NCBI GenBank assembly: GCA_030263375.1
Contig: SZOV01000005.1
Location: 1 to 64,000, forward strand
Direction of reading: 5' to 3'
Length of the DNA stretch: 64,000 nucleotides
From: Deltaproteobacteria bacterium PRO3
Lineage (GTDB): Bacteria; UBA10199; DSSB01
The notes beneath the pieces were generated by a model. That model was not told where the DNA came from. It searched no databases and saw only the letters and a program-made list of their open reading frames with translations. Shown in pieces: positions 17,314 to 26,376 of the stretch (position 1 is the first letter of the stretch; each line of letters starts with the position of its first letter). A program made the position numbers and the translations under genes.

Positions 17314-17795
17314 TGCTCATGCCATGTTTTTAAATTTTATGAAATGAAATTGTCCCAGATTATTTTTTTCCCGACAAGGGAAGAAAAATCTCCTGGCAAG
17401 GCGGTCCTTAGATGGCATCCAGTCCGGACGACGTGGGCGCCGCTGGGTTCCGCCCTCAGATCCTGCACATCACCTTCAGGTTGCCTATTGCTCCGACTTC
17501 CTCTCCGAAGTAGACGGATTTTGCGTCTGTGAGAATGCCGCGGAAAGAAAGACCCAACATGAAAGTCTCTCTTTATAATATATATTGAAGCCCAAGGGTT
17601 GTCCGGTTCGCCCGGCGAGATATTCGCCTCGGCTCCGCCAACCCCTCAAGGGGATGCCGCTCGGGAAAGCAAGGGGGACAAGGGGGACGCACTCGTAACT
17701 ATTTGAAAATTAAAAAGCTATTTAAACACCCCGGCTTTCTCTGGCAAAATTTGCAAGATGGGGTAATCGCGGTGTGAAATTAAGGTCTTTCCGGG
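17314..17795. other. Intergenic region, no gene recognised
   Basis: About 480 bases with no convincing coding sequence. CTTTATAATATATATTG near 17570 is promoter-like. AGGGGGACAAGGGGGACGCA near 17670 resembles remnants often seen beside Y1 transposases, but it is too short to classify. Confidence 0.3.
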
Positions 17796-19529
17796 ATGTC
17801 TTTGGATTCCTCGACAATCCATGCTTCGAAGTGGCGTGAGTTCGGTTTGCTGGCCCTGTGTTATGCCTTGGCCCTCCTCCCCCCTTTCCTCGTCGAGCTC
17901 TGGAAGGGCTACTCCGGCGTCTATTATTTGTACGACAGCCGGAATCCCTACATCCTCAACACCCTCCTGATCGCGTCCCTGTTCAGCTTGGGCCTGGCCT
18001 GGGTGACGATGCATGCGGGGCACTTGCAACGGTTCGTCTTCGCCCTCCTGCTACTGCCCTTGACCTTCCTGGGGACCTTGGCACTGGTCCACGTGGCGCT
18101 CTACGACGCCCCGATCTCCGTGGGCGCGGTGGACGCGCTGCTGGGCACCGACCTGCACGAGGCGAAGGAGTACTTAAGTTTCCATTGGAACAGGGGGATG
18201 ACGCTTTCATTGGCGGGCTATGGCGCGCTTTATATCGCCGCGGTCTTCTGGGCCTGGCGGGGCCTCAGCCCAGGGCGACCGCGGGCAGCGGCGCACGTCC
18301 TGGCGTGGTCGGCGCTGGCGGCATTGGCCTTGTCGGCGTACCGTTTTCCCGCCATCGCCGCCTACAACCTCAAGTCCTTCGAGCAGCGCCCCCTTTGGTC
18401 ACGGGCCGCCGAGCTCAACCGCCAGCTGCCGAGCATCCGCATCCTGCACGACGTCGGCAACTGGCTGGCCTACCGGCAGTGGCTGGAGGAGACGCAGCAG
18501 GTGCGGGCGGGGCACGACTTTGGCGCGGTGTTGGGCGACGCCTCGCGGCCCCGCACGCTGGTGTTGGTAATCGGCGAATCGCTGCGCCGCGACCGCATGA
18601 GCCTCTACGGCTATACTCGGCCCACGACGCCCCGCCTGGACGCACGACGCAAGCAGATCTTGGCCTTCGACGGCGCCATCTCGCCTTCCAACCAGACGGT
18701 GCCCAGCGTGACGAAGATGCTGACGCCCGCCACGATTCAAGAGCCGGACCGCTTCTTGACCGAGCCCTCGATCTTGGCCGCCGCGAAGAAGGCGGGCTAC
18801 CGCACCTATTGGCTGTCGAACCAGGGGCGGGTCGGGCAGTTCGACTCGCTGATCTCGCTGATCGCACACGATGCCGAGACGACGATATTCACCAATACCG
18901 AATTTTACGGGACGGTCTACGACGAAGCCTTGCTGCGCCCCCTCGAGGCGGCCTTGAGCGAGCCGTACCCCCACAAGCTGATCGTGCTGCACACCTTGGG
19001 CTCGCACCAGAGCTACCGGAACCGTTATCCGCCGGAGAAGGCGGTCTTTCGCGCGCAGGACTATGTCGGAGAGGTGCTCGACGAGGAGCAGGCCAGCATC
19101 CTGGCGGAGTACGACAGCAGCGTTCGTTATACCGACGAGGTGCTGGACGGGGTATTGCGCAAGTTGGAGTCCCGGCCGGGGAGCATGCTGCTTTACGTGA
19201 GCGATCACGGCGAGCGTCTCTACGAGAAGGACGTGAACACCTGCGGGCACGGTTTTCCCGAGCCCATGCGCAGCGAGTTCGACATCCCTTATTTTCTTTG
19301 GTGTCAGGGAGAGTGCCCGCGGGCCTTGAAACGCATCCATGCGCGAAACCGCGGCGTGGCCTTCAACACCGAAAATCTCTTTCACACCTTGGCCAACCTG
19401 CTGGCGCTGAAGATGGCGGAATACGACCCGAAGAGCGACGTCCTCAGCCCGAAATATCGGCCGGTCTGGCACCCGCAGATCATCGACGTCAATCGCGGGA
19501 TTCATACTTACGCCTCGCTGCCCGAGTAG
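17796..19529 (+). CDS. Phosphoethanolamine transferase / sulfatase-family membrane enzyme
   Basis: The protein has 577 residues. Four or five N-terminal transmembrane segments cover residues 15-190. The periplasmic alkaline-phosphatase-fold domain follows. Its motifs are IGESLRRDRMSLYGYTRPTTP, SNQTVPSVTKML, LHTLGSHQSY and VSDHGERLYE, which correspond to metal and nucleophile regions of the EptA/CptA/OpgE group. These enzymes transfer phosphoethanolamine to lipid A or other envelope glycans. The target cannot be read here. The next gene begins 30 bases downstream and is probably cotranscribed. Confidence 0.88.
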   Translation: MSLDSSTIHASKWREFGLLALCYALALLPPFLVELWKGYSGVYYLYDSRNPYILNTLLIASLFSLGLAWVTMHAGHLQRFVFALLLLPLTFLGTLALVHVALYDAPISVGAVDALLGTDLHEAKEYLSFHWNRGMTLSLAGYGALYIAAVFWAWRGLSPGRPRAAAHVLAWSALAALALSAYRFPAIAAYNLKSFEQRPLWSRAAELNRQLPSIRILHDVGNWLAYRQWLEETQQVRAGHDFGAVLGDASRPRTLVLVIGESLRRDRMSLYGYTRPTTPRLDARRKQILAFDGAISPSNQTVPSVTKMLTPATIQEPDRFLTEPSILAAAKKAGYRTYWLSNQGRVGQFDSLISLIAHDAETTIFTNTEFYGTVYDEALLRPLEAALSEPYPHKLIVLHTLGSHQSYRNRYPPEKAVFRAQDYVGEVLDEEQASILAEYDSSVRYTDEVLDGVLRKLESRPGSMLLYVSDHGERLYEKDVNTCGHGFPEPMRSEFDIPYFLWCQGECPRALKRIHARNRGVAFNTENLFHTLANLLALKMAEYDPKSDVLSPKYRPVWHPQIIDVNRGIHTYASLPE

Positions 19530-19559
19530 CGGGGGCGGCGCAGGCACTCGGAGGCCTCC

Positions 19560-20066
19560 ATGGAAAAGACTCCCTTGAAGCGCAAACTCGCCCACGAGGC
19601 CTTCGAGTATTGGGTGAATTTCGTCTACCTGGCGGCCTTCTTCAGCGCCTTCACGTGGTATCGCAAGCTGATCCTCGTCGAATATCACCTATCCTCTTAC
19701 AATTTCGGATTCGCGCTGGTCGAGGCCTTGGTGCTGGCGAAGGTCGTCCTCGTGGGGAACGCCCTGCATCTGGGCCGAAGGCTTGAGAGGCTGCCTTTGA
19801 TTTTTTCGACGCTTTACAAGGCGACAGTCTTCAGCCTCTTCGCGGGGGCCTTCGTGGTGCTCGAGCATACCCTCGGAGGATTCCTGCACGGCAAGGGACT
19901 GGGTTATGGGTTTCACAAGATCTTGAGCGAAGGCCGGGAGGAGCTGATCGCCCGCTGCTTGATCCTATTCTTCTCGTTCATCCCCTTCTTCGCGTTTCAG
20001 GAATTGGGGCAGACCTTGGGGGAAGGCAGGATTTGGAAGTTGTTTTTTCGGAAGAAAGAGAGATGA
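19560..20066 (+). CDS. Small inner membrane protein, unknown
   Basis: The protein has 168 residues from an ATG after GGAGGCCTCC. Four hydrophobic segments are visible: near 15-35, 50-70, 80-100 (ATVFSLFAGAFVVLEHTLGG) and 130-150 (LILFFSFIPFFAFQELGQ). It closely follows the phosphoethanolamine-transferase-like gene and probably shares its operon. Its stop codon is five bases before a palindromic repeat. Confidence 0.7.
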   Translation: MEKTPLKRKLAHEAFEYWVNFVYLAAFFSAFTWYRKLILVEYHLSSYNFGFALVEALVLAKVVLVGNALHLGRRLERLPLIFSTLYKATVFSLFAGAFVVLEHTLGGFLHGKGLGYGFHKILSEGREELIARCLILFFSFIPFFAFQELGQTLGEGRIWKLFFRKKER

Positions 20067-20071
20067 AGACA

Positions 20072-20147
20072 GAGATGAAGACGGAGGTTCGATTTTCGGT
20101 CGGACTTCTCATGAACCGACCGAAAATCGAACCTCCGTCTTCATCTC
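20072..20147. repeat. Palindromic repeat locus 2, perfect 32-bp hairpin
   Basis: Positions 20072-20103 pair perfectly with 20116-20147 around a 12-base loop. Each arm contains the core GACGGAGGTTCGATTTTCGG extended to GATTTTCGGTCGG. It lies directly after a stop codon, so it may also act as a transcription barrier. Confidence 0.95.
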
Positions 20148-20273
20148 CTTCATCTCCTGCCGTCTTCATCTCCTCCTTCACTTCTGTTTAATTCCTCTTC
20201 AATTCTCCTTCATTTCCTTTCCATGGAATCAGTTTACTATTATATTGTCCCAAAATCCGCAAAAGGTAGGCCT

Positions 20274-20750
20274 ATGAAAAATTTCCAACTACCCCTCCTC
20301 TCTCTCCTGTTTATCGTCATACCGGTCTCATGCTCTTCACCCAAGGGGCCGACGCCCGCTGAAGGCAGCAAGGCCACCTCGAGCGGCACGGCAAAACCCT
20401 CACCCTCCCCTACTCCGATGCCCGTCCCGAGTGTTTCGGGAATCGGCAAGGCCTTCCATATTTCCGGAAATATCGACGACGCGGCTCAGGAAGGCGACGT
20501 CTGCGACGTTACCGTGCCCTTTTCGGTACCCGGCACCTTGAAATTTGAATTCACCCCCACCAGCGCGACCAAGGGGACATACACCTACTCCGGCCCCTTC
20601 AACGCCACGGGCTCCGGTCCCTACGAAATCTATAGCGACGGGAAAATGCTGGTAAGCGGCACGGGTTGCATCATGGGCAAATGCGCTACCTATTCCCACG
20701 ACTGGAAGGCAAAACCGATCGATCCCAAAACCTGCGGGAAAGGGAAATAG
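20274..20750 (+). CDS. Lipoprotein with a recurring FTPTSA beta domain
   Basis: From the ATG at 20274 (AAAGGTAGG upstream) it encodes 158 residues. The signal peptide ends with the lipobox IPVSC-SS, followed by a Ser/Pro/Thr linker. The domain reads GDVCDVTVPFSVPG, then LKFEFTPTSATKGTYTY and a GSGPYEI turn. The same pattern (V/I-C-x-L/V...PF...F-x-F-T-P-T/S-S...G-x-Y-x-I) forms the C-terminus of the two HEAVH proteins at 31.5 and 33.5 kb. I do not know a name for this domain. Confidence 0.75.
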   Translation: MKNFQLPLLSLLFIVIPVSCSSPKGPTPAEGSKATSSGTAKPSPSPTPMPVPSVSGIGKAFHISGNIDDAAQEGDVCDVTVPFSVPGTLKFEFTPTSATKGTYTYSGPFNATGSGPYEIYSDGKMLVSGTGCIMGKCATYSHDWKAKPIDPKTCGKGK

Positions 20751-20769
20751 TCAAGGATGGAGCCGTCAA

Positions 20770-21144
20770 ATGGAGAAAATCTATAAAGTCAGCCCCGGAT
20801 TCAAAATCTTCTTATGGATTTTCTCCATCTTTTGCTTCCTGCTCGTCTTCTTGATCCCCATGGGCATCTTGCTTCTCTATATCGCCTTCAAGGCGGAAGT
20901 GCGCATGACTCACGATATGTTTGAAAGAAGATGGGTCGGCAAGAAGGCGGTTCCCTGGAATGAAATTACCGAGCTCTCTTGGCTCCCGGCCATGGGTTTT
21001 TTACAGAGACAAATGCGCCCGCTCCGCATCGTCGCAAAAAATCCCGTCTCGACCGTGAAATTCGGCCTTCCCGTCGGCGCCTTTGAACGGACCGAGGAAT
21101 TGCTGGCGGAATTGCAGAAACGCTCGGGCAAGACCATCGCCTGA
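20770..21144 (+). CDS. Small membrane protein with a PH-like domain
   Basis: The protein has 124 residues. Two close hydrophobic segments (IFLWIFSIFCFLLVFLIPMG and ILLLYIAF) near the N-terminus precede a soluble part with 'MTHDMFERRWVGKKAVPWNEITELSW'. That resembles bacterial PH (bPH2/DUF304-like) domains. It begins 19 bases after the lipoprotein and is likely in the same operon. Confidence 0.65.
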   Translation: MEKIYKVSPGFKIFLWIFSIFCFLLVFLIPMGILLLYIAFKAEVRMTHDMFERRWVGKKAVPWNEITELSWLPAMGFLQRQMRPLRIVAKNPVSTVKFGLPVGAFERTEELLAELQKRSGKTIA

Positions 21145-21153
21145 TTTTCCCTC

Positions 21154-21828
21154 TTATTCCGGCAAGCCAAGCTGCTGCAGCGACTGCCTGGCGATGTTCT
21201 TACTGGCCTGCTTGTCGCTCTGATGGACCATCGCGATGATGGCGGTTGAAAGCAACATCGAATCGTACATGTTCTGACGATCCGCCGCAGCGAGGGCCCT
21301 GAATTGAGGCGAGGCCGCCAAGGCGTCGTTGACGGCCGGGATCAAGTCGTCGGCACGGCTGGGATCGAAGCCGGGTTTCTCAAGCACGCCGTAGCATAAC
21401 CCTATCAGCAGCGTCATGGCGTTTGCGACGTTATCCTTACGAAGCTCGGAGCCAAGCTGCGCCATCGTAGCCCGCAACGCGGTCGCAAGCTTTGTCCCAT
21501 CCGCCGGCGGAATATTGGTCGCCGCGATAAATTGGGCGACGACATCTTTGCCATTCGGATCGCGCGTAAAATCGGTGGCGGTAATCGGGGCCTTTGGAGG
21601 TGCGGAGGCGGCGGCCGTTGTCGTATTGGCAGGGGTGGCAGTGGAAGCGGTTCCCGTCCCCTGAGACGTGCGATTACGCAGGTGACGCTTGACGTTCTGG
21701 TCGTACATGTAAGCGCTCCAGTTCGACATCGGGTTCTGGTAGGCGGCGTGCCAGATCATGTCGGCATGGGCGTCAAGCGGGGGCATTGCAACGAAAAGAA
21801 GCGTCAAAACCACGGCTCGGTTTCGCAT
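21154..21828 (-). CDS. Secreted DUF6683-like protein
   Basis: The start is the ATG at 21828 with GGGAGGG just upstream (224 residues). A signal peptide (VVLTLLFVAMPPLDAHA) and a Thr/Ala linker precede a helical domain. That domain includes 'ITATDF', 'ELRKDNVANAMTLLIGLCYG', 'VNDALAASPQFRALAAADRQ' and 'SKNIARQSLQQLG'. It aligns along its length with the 32.6-kb protein, with the same order of motifs. The DUF6683 label is from memory. It is convergent with the lipoprotein pair. Confidence 0.7.
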   Translation of the reverse strand: MRNRAVVLTLLFVAMPPLDAHADMIWHAAYQNPMSNWSAYMYDQNVKRHLRNRTSQGTGTASTATPANTTTAAASAPPKAPITATDFTRDPNGKDVVAQFIAATNIPPADGTKLATALRATMAQLGSELRKDNVANAMTLLIGLCYGVLEKPGFDPSRADDLIPAVNDALAASPQFRALAAADRQNMYDSMLLSTAIIAMVHQSDKQASKNIARQSLQQLGLPE

Positions 21829-21889
21829 AATCCCTCCCATAATATGCAATTTTTCAGGGCAGTAGGCTTGCGATCATACTCACGGCTTT

Positions 21890-23824
21890 CTAAAAACGCC
21901 GAATATCGTACCGCCGTCCTAATTTCTGCCGCGCCAATAACAAGAACGGGATTCCAAAAAACACCGCCATCGGGAACTGCGCGGAAGACGTCCCGCCCCC
22001 CAAGGCGCACCCGCCCCCGCTGATGAAAGGATTAAGGAGTCCGACGCCCGTCAGTACCGCCTGTACGGTCGGGGCGGCCGGATCATCGGAGCTGAAAATC
22101 AAGGCGGCGCTGAAAGACCCATTCGCTTGAGGGCTGAAAATCACGACCACCGTACAGCTTTCTCCGCTCGCAAGCGTCGGGGTGAGACTTCCGCAAGGCT
22201 CGGGTCCTCCGTTCACGTCCAAGGAAAAATGGGTCGTATCCGAAAGCGCGATATCCGTCACCGACAGGCCTCCCGCGCCGTTGTTGGTGATCGTAAAGAC
22301 CGCCGAGGCGCTCGTCCCTACCGTCAGGCTCCCATAGTCATTGGCCGTGGGTGAAAGGGAGATATTCGGGAGGGCTTCCAGCGCCCCCATGTCCGGTTCG
22401 GCGCCGAGCACCCTGGGATTCCCATCAAAATCCGTCGCGGGCAGAGAAGGCGCCGAGGCCAATCCCTTGTCGATCACAGGAGACCCCATTCCCAAATGAA
22501 AATCCAGCATCGCCGGATCCACAAAAAGCGGGTCCTGATCGTTCAGATTGGCTCCCTGATTCACGTTCGGCGTGCAACCCGGAGCAACGCACGCAAAAAA
22601 GAGGGACGTAAAATCATTGTTGAAAAGATTGACCGCGGATCCAACATTATCCGAATCTCCATCGTCCACGACGAAAATATCCGTTCCGTTGCCCGGAGAC
22701 GTATTCGCCCAAATAATGTTATTGTAAATATTCCCCACCGCCGCATTGTCCGACAGCGAAAGCTCGAGGCCGCCCCTTTCGGTGCCCGCCGTGTTTTCGG
22801 TGATGGTGTTATTGATGATATCCGCGCTTGGGCCGCCCGCCAGTAGGAAGATCCGCGCCCCTCCCCCGGTGCTCACCGCGGAATTTCCGCTGACAATGTT
22901 GTTGGTGAAGACGATGGGCCCCGCGGATCCGACTTGGCAGCCTCCAACGATATTATTGCTCGAGTTGCCGACGACAAGGTTACTGTCGACGGTGATGGCT
23001 CCCCCGCCCGTGCTTACGGCCTCGAATCCTCCGGTAATGACATTGCTGGAATTTCCCAAGAACCGGTTCCGCTGAAGAGTGATATCGCCGGAGACGGTCA
23101 CAATATCGGCCCCGCCCGCAATGGCGGCACCCGAAACGGTATTTCCGTCGAAGATGTTTTCGGTAAGATTGATGGAACCCGAATCATTGAAAATATTCGC
23201 TCCTCCGGAGATGGCGCCGCTTAAATTGCCGGTGAACTGGTTTCCTTGGAGCGTGATCGTTCCGGAATCGGAGCTGGCATCCATGCCGGCCCCAATGAAT
23301 GCTTGGGAATTTTGGTCAAAGATATTATTGGTCAGGTTGATGTCCCCGGTATCGGTGACGATCTCCAACCCGCCTCCAATGGCGGCGCCGTTTTGAAAAA
23401 AGAGGACATTGTCGAGGGTAACGTTGGCATCGGAGGTCAGAATATTAAGCCCCCCTCCGACGCTTGCATCGCCGTTTTGAAAGGCCATCCCTTGGACAGA
23501 GATATTGGCCAAGTCGTCGGGGCTTCCAGTCTGGAGATTCATCACCTGCTGCAGCCCCCCGCCGTCCAGGATGGTCGCGCCGGTGCCCGCCCCGGTCAGG
23601 GTAAGTGAAAAATTTTCCGCGGCGACATAGGTAAAGGTGGCGCCGGAAGCGTCGTAGTTCCCCGCGGCGATATTAATCACCGTATCGTCCCCGTCGCTTT
23701 GCGCGGACGTAAGGGCCGCTTGCAAGGCCATGTCCGCGGGAACGTTGATCGTCACGACGGCACGACCGAGGCTGGGGAAGAGAAAAGAGGAAATGGCGAG
23801 AAGGATTGTACAGAGTCGTTCCAT
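21890..23824 (-). CDS. Secreted right-handed beta-helix protein with choice-of-anchor domain and C-terminal sorting signal
   Basis: The protein has 644 residues. After a signal peptide come many short Asn/Gly-rich turns (NITLQRNRFLGNSS-like repeats of 'xNxFxxNxxxxxGGG') forming a parallel beta-helix as in polymorphic outer-membrane-like proteins. From about residue 480 an immunoglobulin-like 'choice-of-anchor D' region appears (NDYGSLTVGTSASAVFTITN). The C-terminus has SGGGCALGG, a hydrophobic helix and basic residues, the same anchor type as the proteins at 13.1 and 61.9 kb. A surface role is inferred. Confidence 0.85.
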   Translation of the reverse strand: MERLCTILLAISSFLFPSLGRAVVTINVPADMALQAALTSAQSDGDDTVINIAAGNYDASGATFTYVAAENFSLTLTGAGTGATILDGGGLQQVMNLQTGSPDDLANISVQGMAFQNGDASVGGGLNILTSDANVTLDNVLFFQNGAAIGGGLEIVTDTGDINLTNNIFDQNSQAFIGAGMDASSDSGTITLQGNQFTGNLSGAISGGANIFNDSGSINLTENIFDGNTVSGAAIAGGADIVTVSGDITLQRNRFLGNSSNVITGGFEAVSTGGGAITVDSNLVVGNSSNNIVGGCQVGSAGPIVFTNNIVSGNSAVSTGGGARIFLLAGGPSADIINNTITENTAGTERGGLELSLSDNAAVGNIYNNIIWANTSPGNGTDIFVVDDGDSDNVGSAVNLFNNDFTSLFFACVAPGCTPNVNQGANLNDQDPLFVDPAMLDFHLGMGSPVIDKGLASAPSLPATDFDGNPRVLGAEPDMGALEALPNISLSPTANDYGSLTVGTSASAVFTITNNGAGGLSVTDIALSDTTHFSLDVNGGPEPCGSLTPTLASGESCTVVVIFSPQANGSFSAALIFSSDDPAAPTVQAVLTGVGLLNPFISGGGCALGGGTSSAQFPMAVFFGIPFLLLARQKLGRRYDIRRF

Positions 23825-24045
23825 GAGAACCTCTTGCTAAGATTTTAATAAATTCCTTACGGATGCTGAAAAGGCACTGAGTAGAAAACCATCAATTCGC
23901 AAGAAAGTCTAGAAGACTCCTCTCCAGGCTTTTCCACTCCAAGCGACGATGTCTCGGGCTAACAATTCGCGACCCGGCGGGACGGGTACCTCCCACTCTT
24001 CCATCCCATTCATCGGAAATCTCGGTTGGATGACTGGCCGTTGAT

Positions 24046-25284
24046 TCAGAAAGATGGAACGATAATCTCAGCTGCGCCTTTCAGACCAACCTTCAGGGCA
24101 TCGTCGGCATTATCCGTCCAGGCGCGAACTTCCACGGTTTCCTTGTCGGGATTAAGCTCCGCTCCAATGTAAGAAATTTCGCCTTCAAAGTCGATTCCGG
24201 CCGGATCCAACACCCGCCCTTTGACTTGCATCCCCGGCTCCAATAGCCCCACCTGATCCTTAGGAATTTGGAAGCTAAACTCGATCGGATTTACTTGGTA
24301 AATTTCGACAAGAAAATCGCCGACCTGAACCTCACTGCCTTCGGTGACCGCCAGCTCGTGGATTCGCCCGTCCAGCGGAGAGAAAACATCCCGGCTCGCG
24401 AATTCATTTTCCAAGACGGAGATCTCGGCCCGTATCCTATCCATCCGGGCCTGATACAAGGCGATACGGCTGTCCGCCTCCGAGGGTTCCGGTATCTCCT
24501 GCGGCTCCACCTCGCTCGGGATCACCGCGGGCCGGGACACCTGAGGAGGCGATGCGCTTTGGATCAAACCGAATTCCGTGCCGCCGCTGGGCACGGGCAA
24601 ATAGGCTGTGAGGGAGAAATCTTCCCAAGCCGAGAGCACTCCGTATCCGGTCACCATCTCTCCGTCCCCATAAGACGGCCAGATCCCCCCGGCGTCGGGA
24701 GGGTCGTTAGACCGTGCGATGACTCTTGGGTCGATTCCCGGCCATACGCCTCCGGCGTCCACCGAAGTGAATCGGATTTCCGAAGCCAATTTGGAAAACG
24801 TCGGCACCCGATACGAGGGCTCTTCGTAGGCGGGCTCCTCGGCCGGCGGCTGAAGCACTGCTTCTTCCTGGATTTCTTCCGCCGGTTCCTCGGTTTCGGC
24901 CAAAGCCTTGGTTTGTTCGAGTTGGGTCTCGGCGGCCTGCAATTGGGCTCGTAGGAGGCCCAACTCCTCGGAGAGTTGGTCGTCCTCTATCCTAAACAGC
25001 CGATTTTCCCTGGATACGACTTGTCCTTTCGCGATGGACAGGTTTTCCAATCGACCGCTGAATTCGCTTTTTATTTTGAGGCGCTTGCTGGGGACGAAAA
25101 CCCCCTCGATTTTGATGGAGTCTGGTATACGCCCGGAGGAAGCCTTGGCCGCCCGCGGATTAAAATCCGCATCCCTTTGATCAGAACGTCCATTTCTTTG
25201 GCCTAAATCTTCACACCACGCCGCCAAGGGCAGCAAGGGCAGAAGCATTAGACATACCCCCAAGCCGAGCCGAAACTTGCTCAT
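24046..25284 (-). CDS. Periplasmic adaptor-like (HlyD/RND MFP) protein with a long acidic insertion
   Basis: The protein has 412 residues. A signal peptide is followed by the biotinyl-lipoyl half 'SEFSGRLENLSIAKGQVVSRENRLFRIED' and a coiled coil 'LLRAQLQAAETQLEQTKA'. A Glu/Pro-rich insert of about 150 residues follows, including two 'DAGG(V/I)WP' segments. The second coil, then 'SPLDGRIHELAVTEGSEVQVGDFLVEI' and the beta-barrel complete the adaptor fold. No inner membrane pump gene is adjacent, so it is an orphan. The insert in the hairpin is unusual. Confidence 0.75.
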   Translation of the reverse strand: MSKFRLGLGVCLMLLPLLPLAAWCEDLGQRNGRSDQRDADFNPRAAKASSGRIPDSIKIEGVFVPSKRLKIKSEFSGRLENLSIAKGQVVSRENRLFRIEDDQLSEELGLLRAQLQAAETQLEQTKALAETEEPAEEIQEEAVLQPPAEEPAYEEPSYRVPTFSKLASEIRFTSVDAGGVWPGIDPRVIARSNDPPDAGGIWPSYGDGEMVTGYGVLSAWEDFSLTAYLPVPSGGTEFGLIQSASPPQVSRPAVIPSEVEPQEIPEPSEADSRIALYQARMDRIRAEISVLENEFASRDVFSPLDGRIHELAVTEGSEVQVGDFLVEIYQVNPIEFSFQIPKDQVGLLEPGMQVKGRVLDPAGIDFEGEISYIGAELNPDKETVEVRAWTDNADDALKVGLKGAAEIIVPSF

Positions 25285-25342
25285 TATGAAATTTTATAAA
25301 AAATAGGGAGTTAGGGAAAGATTTAATCGAGGAGCCCAAGAC

Positions 25343-25412
25343 GAGCTTCTGAAGACGAAGGTTCGAAATTCGAACGGGAGCTTCTGAAGACGAAGGTTCG
25401 AAATTCGAACGG
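25343..25412. repeat. Palindromic repeat locus 3, 35-bp perfect tandem duplicate
   Basis: A 35-base unit beginning GAGCTTCTGAAGACGAAGG is present twice head to tail (25343-25377 and 25378-25412). It contains the variant core GACGAAGGTTCGAAATTCG, whose inner part GTTCGAAATTCGAAC is almost palindromic. A weaker opposite arm follows near 25425. Confidence 0.9.
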
Positions 25413-25475
25413 AGGAAAGTCCATTCGACCGGATTTCGTACTCATATATTTCTTAATTTTCTTTATTCCCCTGAT

Positions 25476-26303
25476 CTAACGGCATGCTTCGCGCCAGGCG
25501 TCCAGCTCCAGCTTCTTCTTGAGGGTATCGAAGTTATTCTGATTGGCCTGCGGGCAGAACGATTGGGTATCGCCTTGGTATTCGATGCTCCATACCGGTT
25601 TCCCGGCGTGCACGAAGGGCAGCAGCTTGTCGCATTCCTTGAATTGAAAGCATTCTTCGTTGACCGTGAAGTCGAAGTCTCCGACCAGTTCGGGAATTTG
25701 GTCGAGATTGTTTTTCAGCCCCACGGCCATGCCTCGTTTGTGGGCCTCCGCCGCGAGCCAGCGATTATAATTGAGCTGATCCTGAGAAGTGAGAGGGAAA
25801 CCGCTGTCGTTGACGTAGCCGTCCAGGTTATCGGGATCCACCGCGTCGCATTTCTTCTGCGCCGCCAAATCGAGCCGGGCTCCCATGACCGGTGCCAAGG
25901 AAGCGATTTGCCGCACGTCGATCCAGCGTTCTCCCGGCCAGCCCTCCAGGGGTTTGCCCAAAACTTCCTTGGGAAATTGAGCGGCATCGCCGCGCCATTC
26001 TTCATAACTGCCGGCGCTGAAATAGCAGACAACCTTTTTTCCCGCCGCGTGCAGGTCGGCGATGAGTTTTGGATCGGTTTCGACTAAGTCGAGGTTGAAA
26101 ACCTGCACTGGGAGCGTGGTATCGATTGCGCCCGCGTACTGGATTTGCCAGGAAGTTCCAGGGCTGGGACGCCACCAAGAGCCGGTCGCGCCGTCGGCGG
26201 GTTTATCGGGCCCCGGCGCCGGGGCTTGGGAGGGCGTGGAGGAAGAACAACCCAGCGCCGCCAACATGATGCCCGTCAGCCATGCATGACGGATTCGAGG
26301 CAT
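25476..26303 (-). CDS. Lipoprotein glycoside hydrolase, GH114-like (endo-alpha-1,4-polygalactosaminidase type)
   Basis: The protein has 275 residues. The lipobox LAALGC-SS is followed by a Pro-rich linker. The domain matches TM1410/GH114 beta-barrels: TSWQIQYAG, VFNLDLVETD, KKVVCYFSAGSYEEWR, GWPGERWIDVR, CDAVDPDNLDGYVND, GLKNNLDQ and FTVNEECF. Conserved acids in DPDN and NEEC are in place. Members degrade galactosamine-containing exopolysaccharide. The activity of this copy is inferred from family resemblance. Confidence 0.88.
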   Translation of the reverse strand: MPRIRHAWLTGIMLAALGCSSSTPSQAPAPGPDKPADGATGSWWRPSPGTSWQIQYAGAIDTTLPVQVFNLDLVETDPKLIADLHAAGKKVVCYFSAGSYEEWRGDAAQFPKEVLGKPLEGWPGERWIDVRQIASLAPVMGARLDLAAQKKCDAVDPDNLDGYVNDSGFPLTSQDQLNYNRWLAAEAHKRGMAVGLKNNLDQIPELVGDFDFTVNEECFQFKECDKLLPFVHAGKPVWSIEYQGDTQSFCPQANQNNFDTLKKKLELDAWREACR

Positions 26304-26376
26304 AAATCAAGTTTAGTCCCAGGCCGTCAACGATAAAAGACAAATTTTAAGAAACGGCGGGGCGCTTGTGGTGCGT

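Noticed and set aside
17660-17700. AGGGGGACAAGGGGGACGCA as a transposon end
   Set aside because: Too short and without a partner repeat or transposase nearby to support it.
25343-25412. Tandem 35-bp units resembling a mini CRISPR array
   Set aside because: The units abut without spacers, belong to the dispersed palindromic family, and no cas gene is near.
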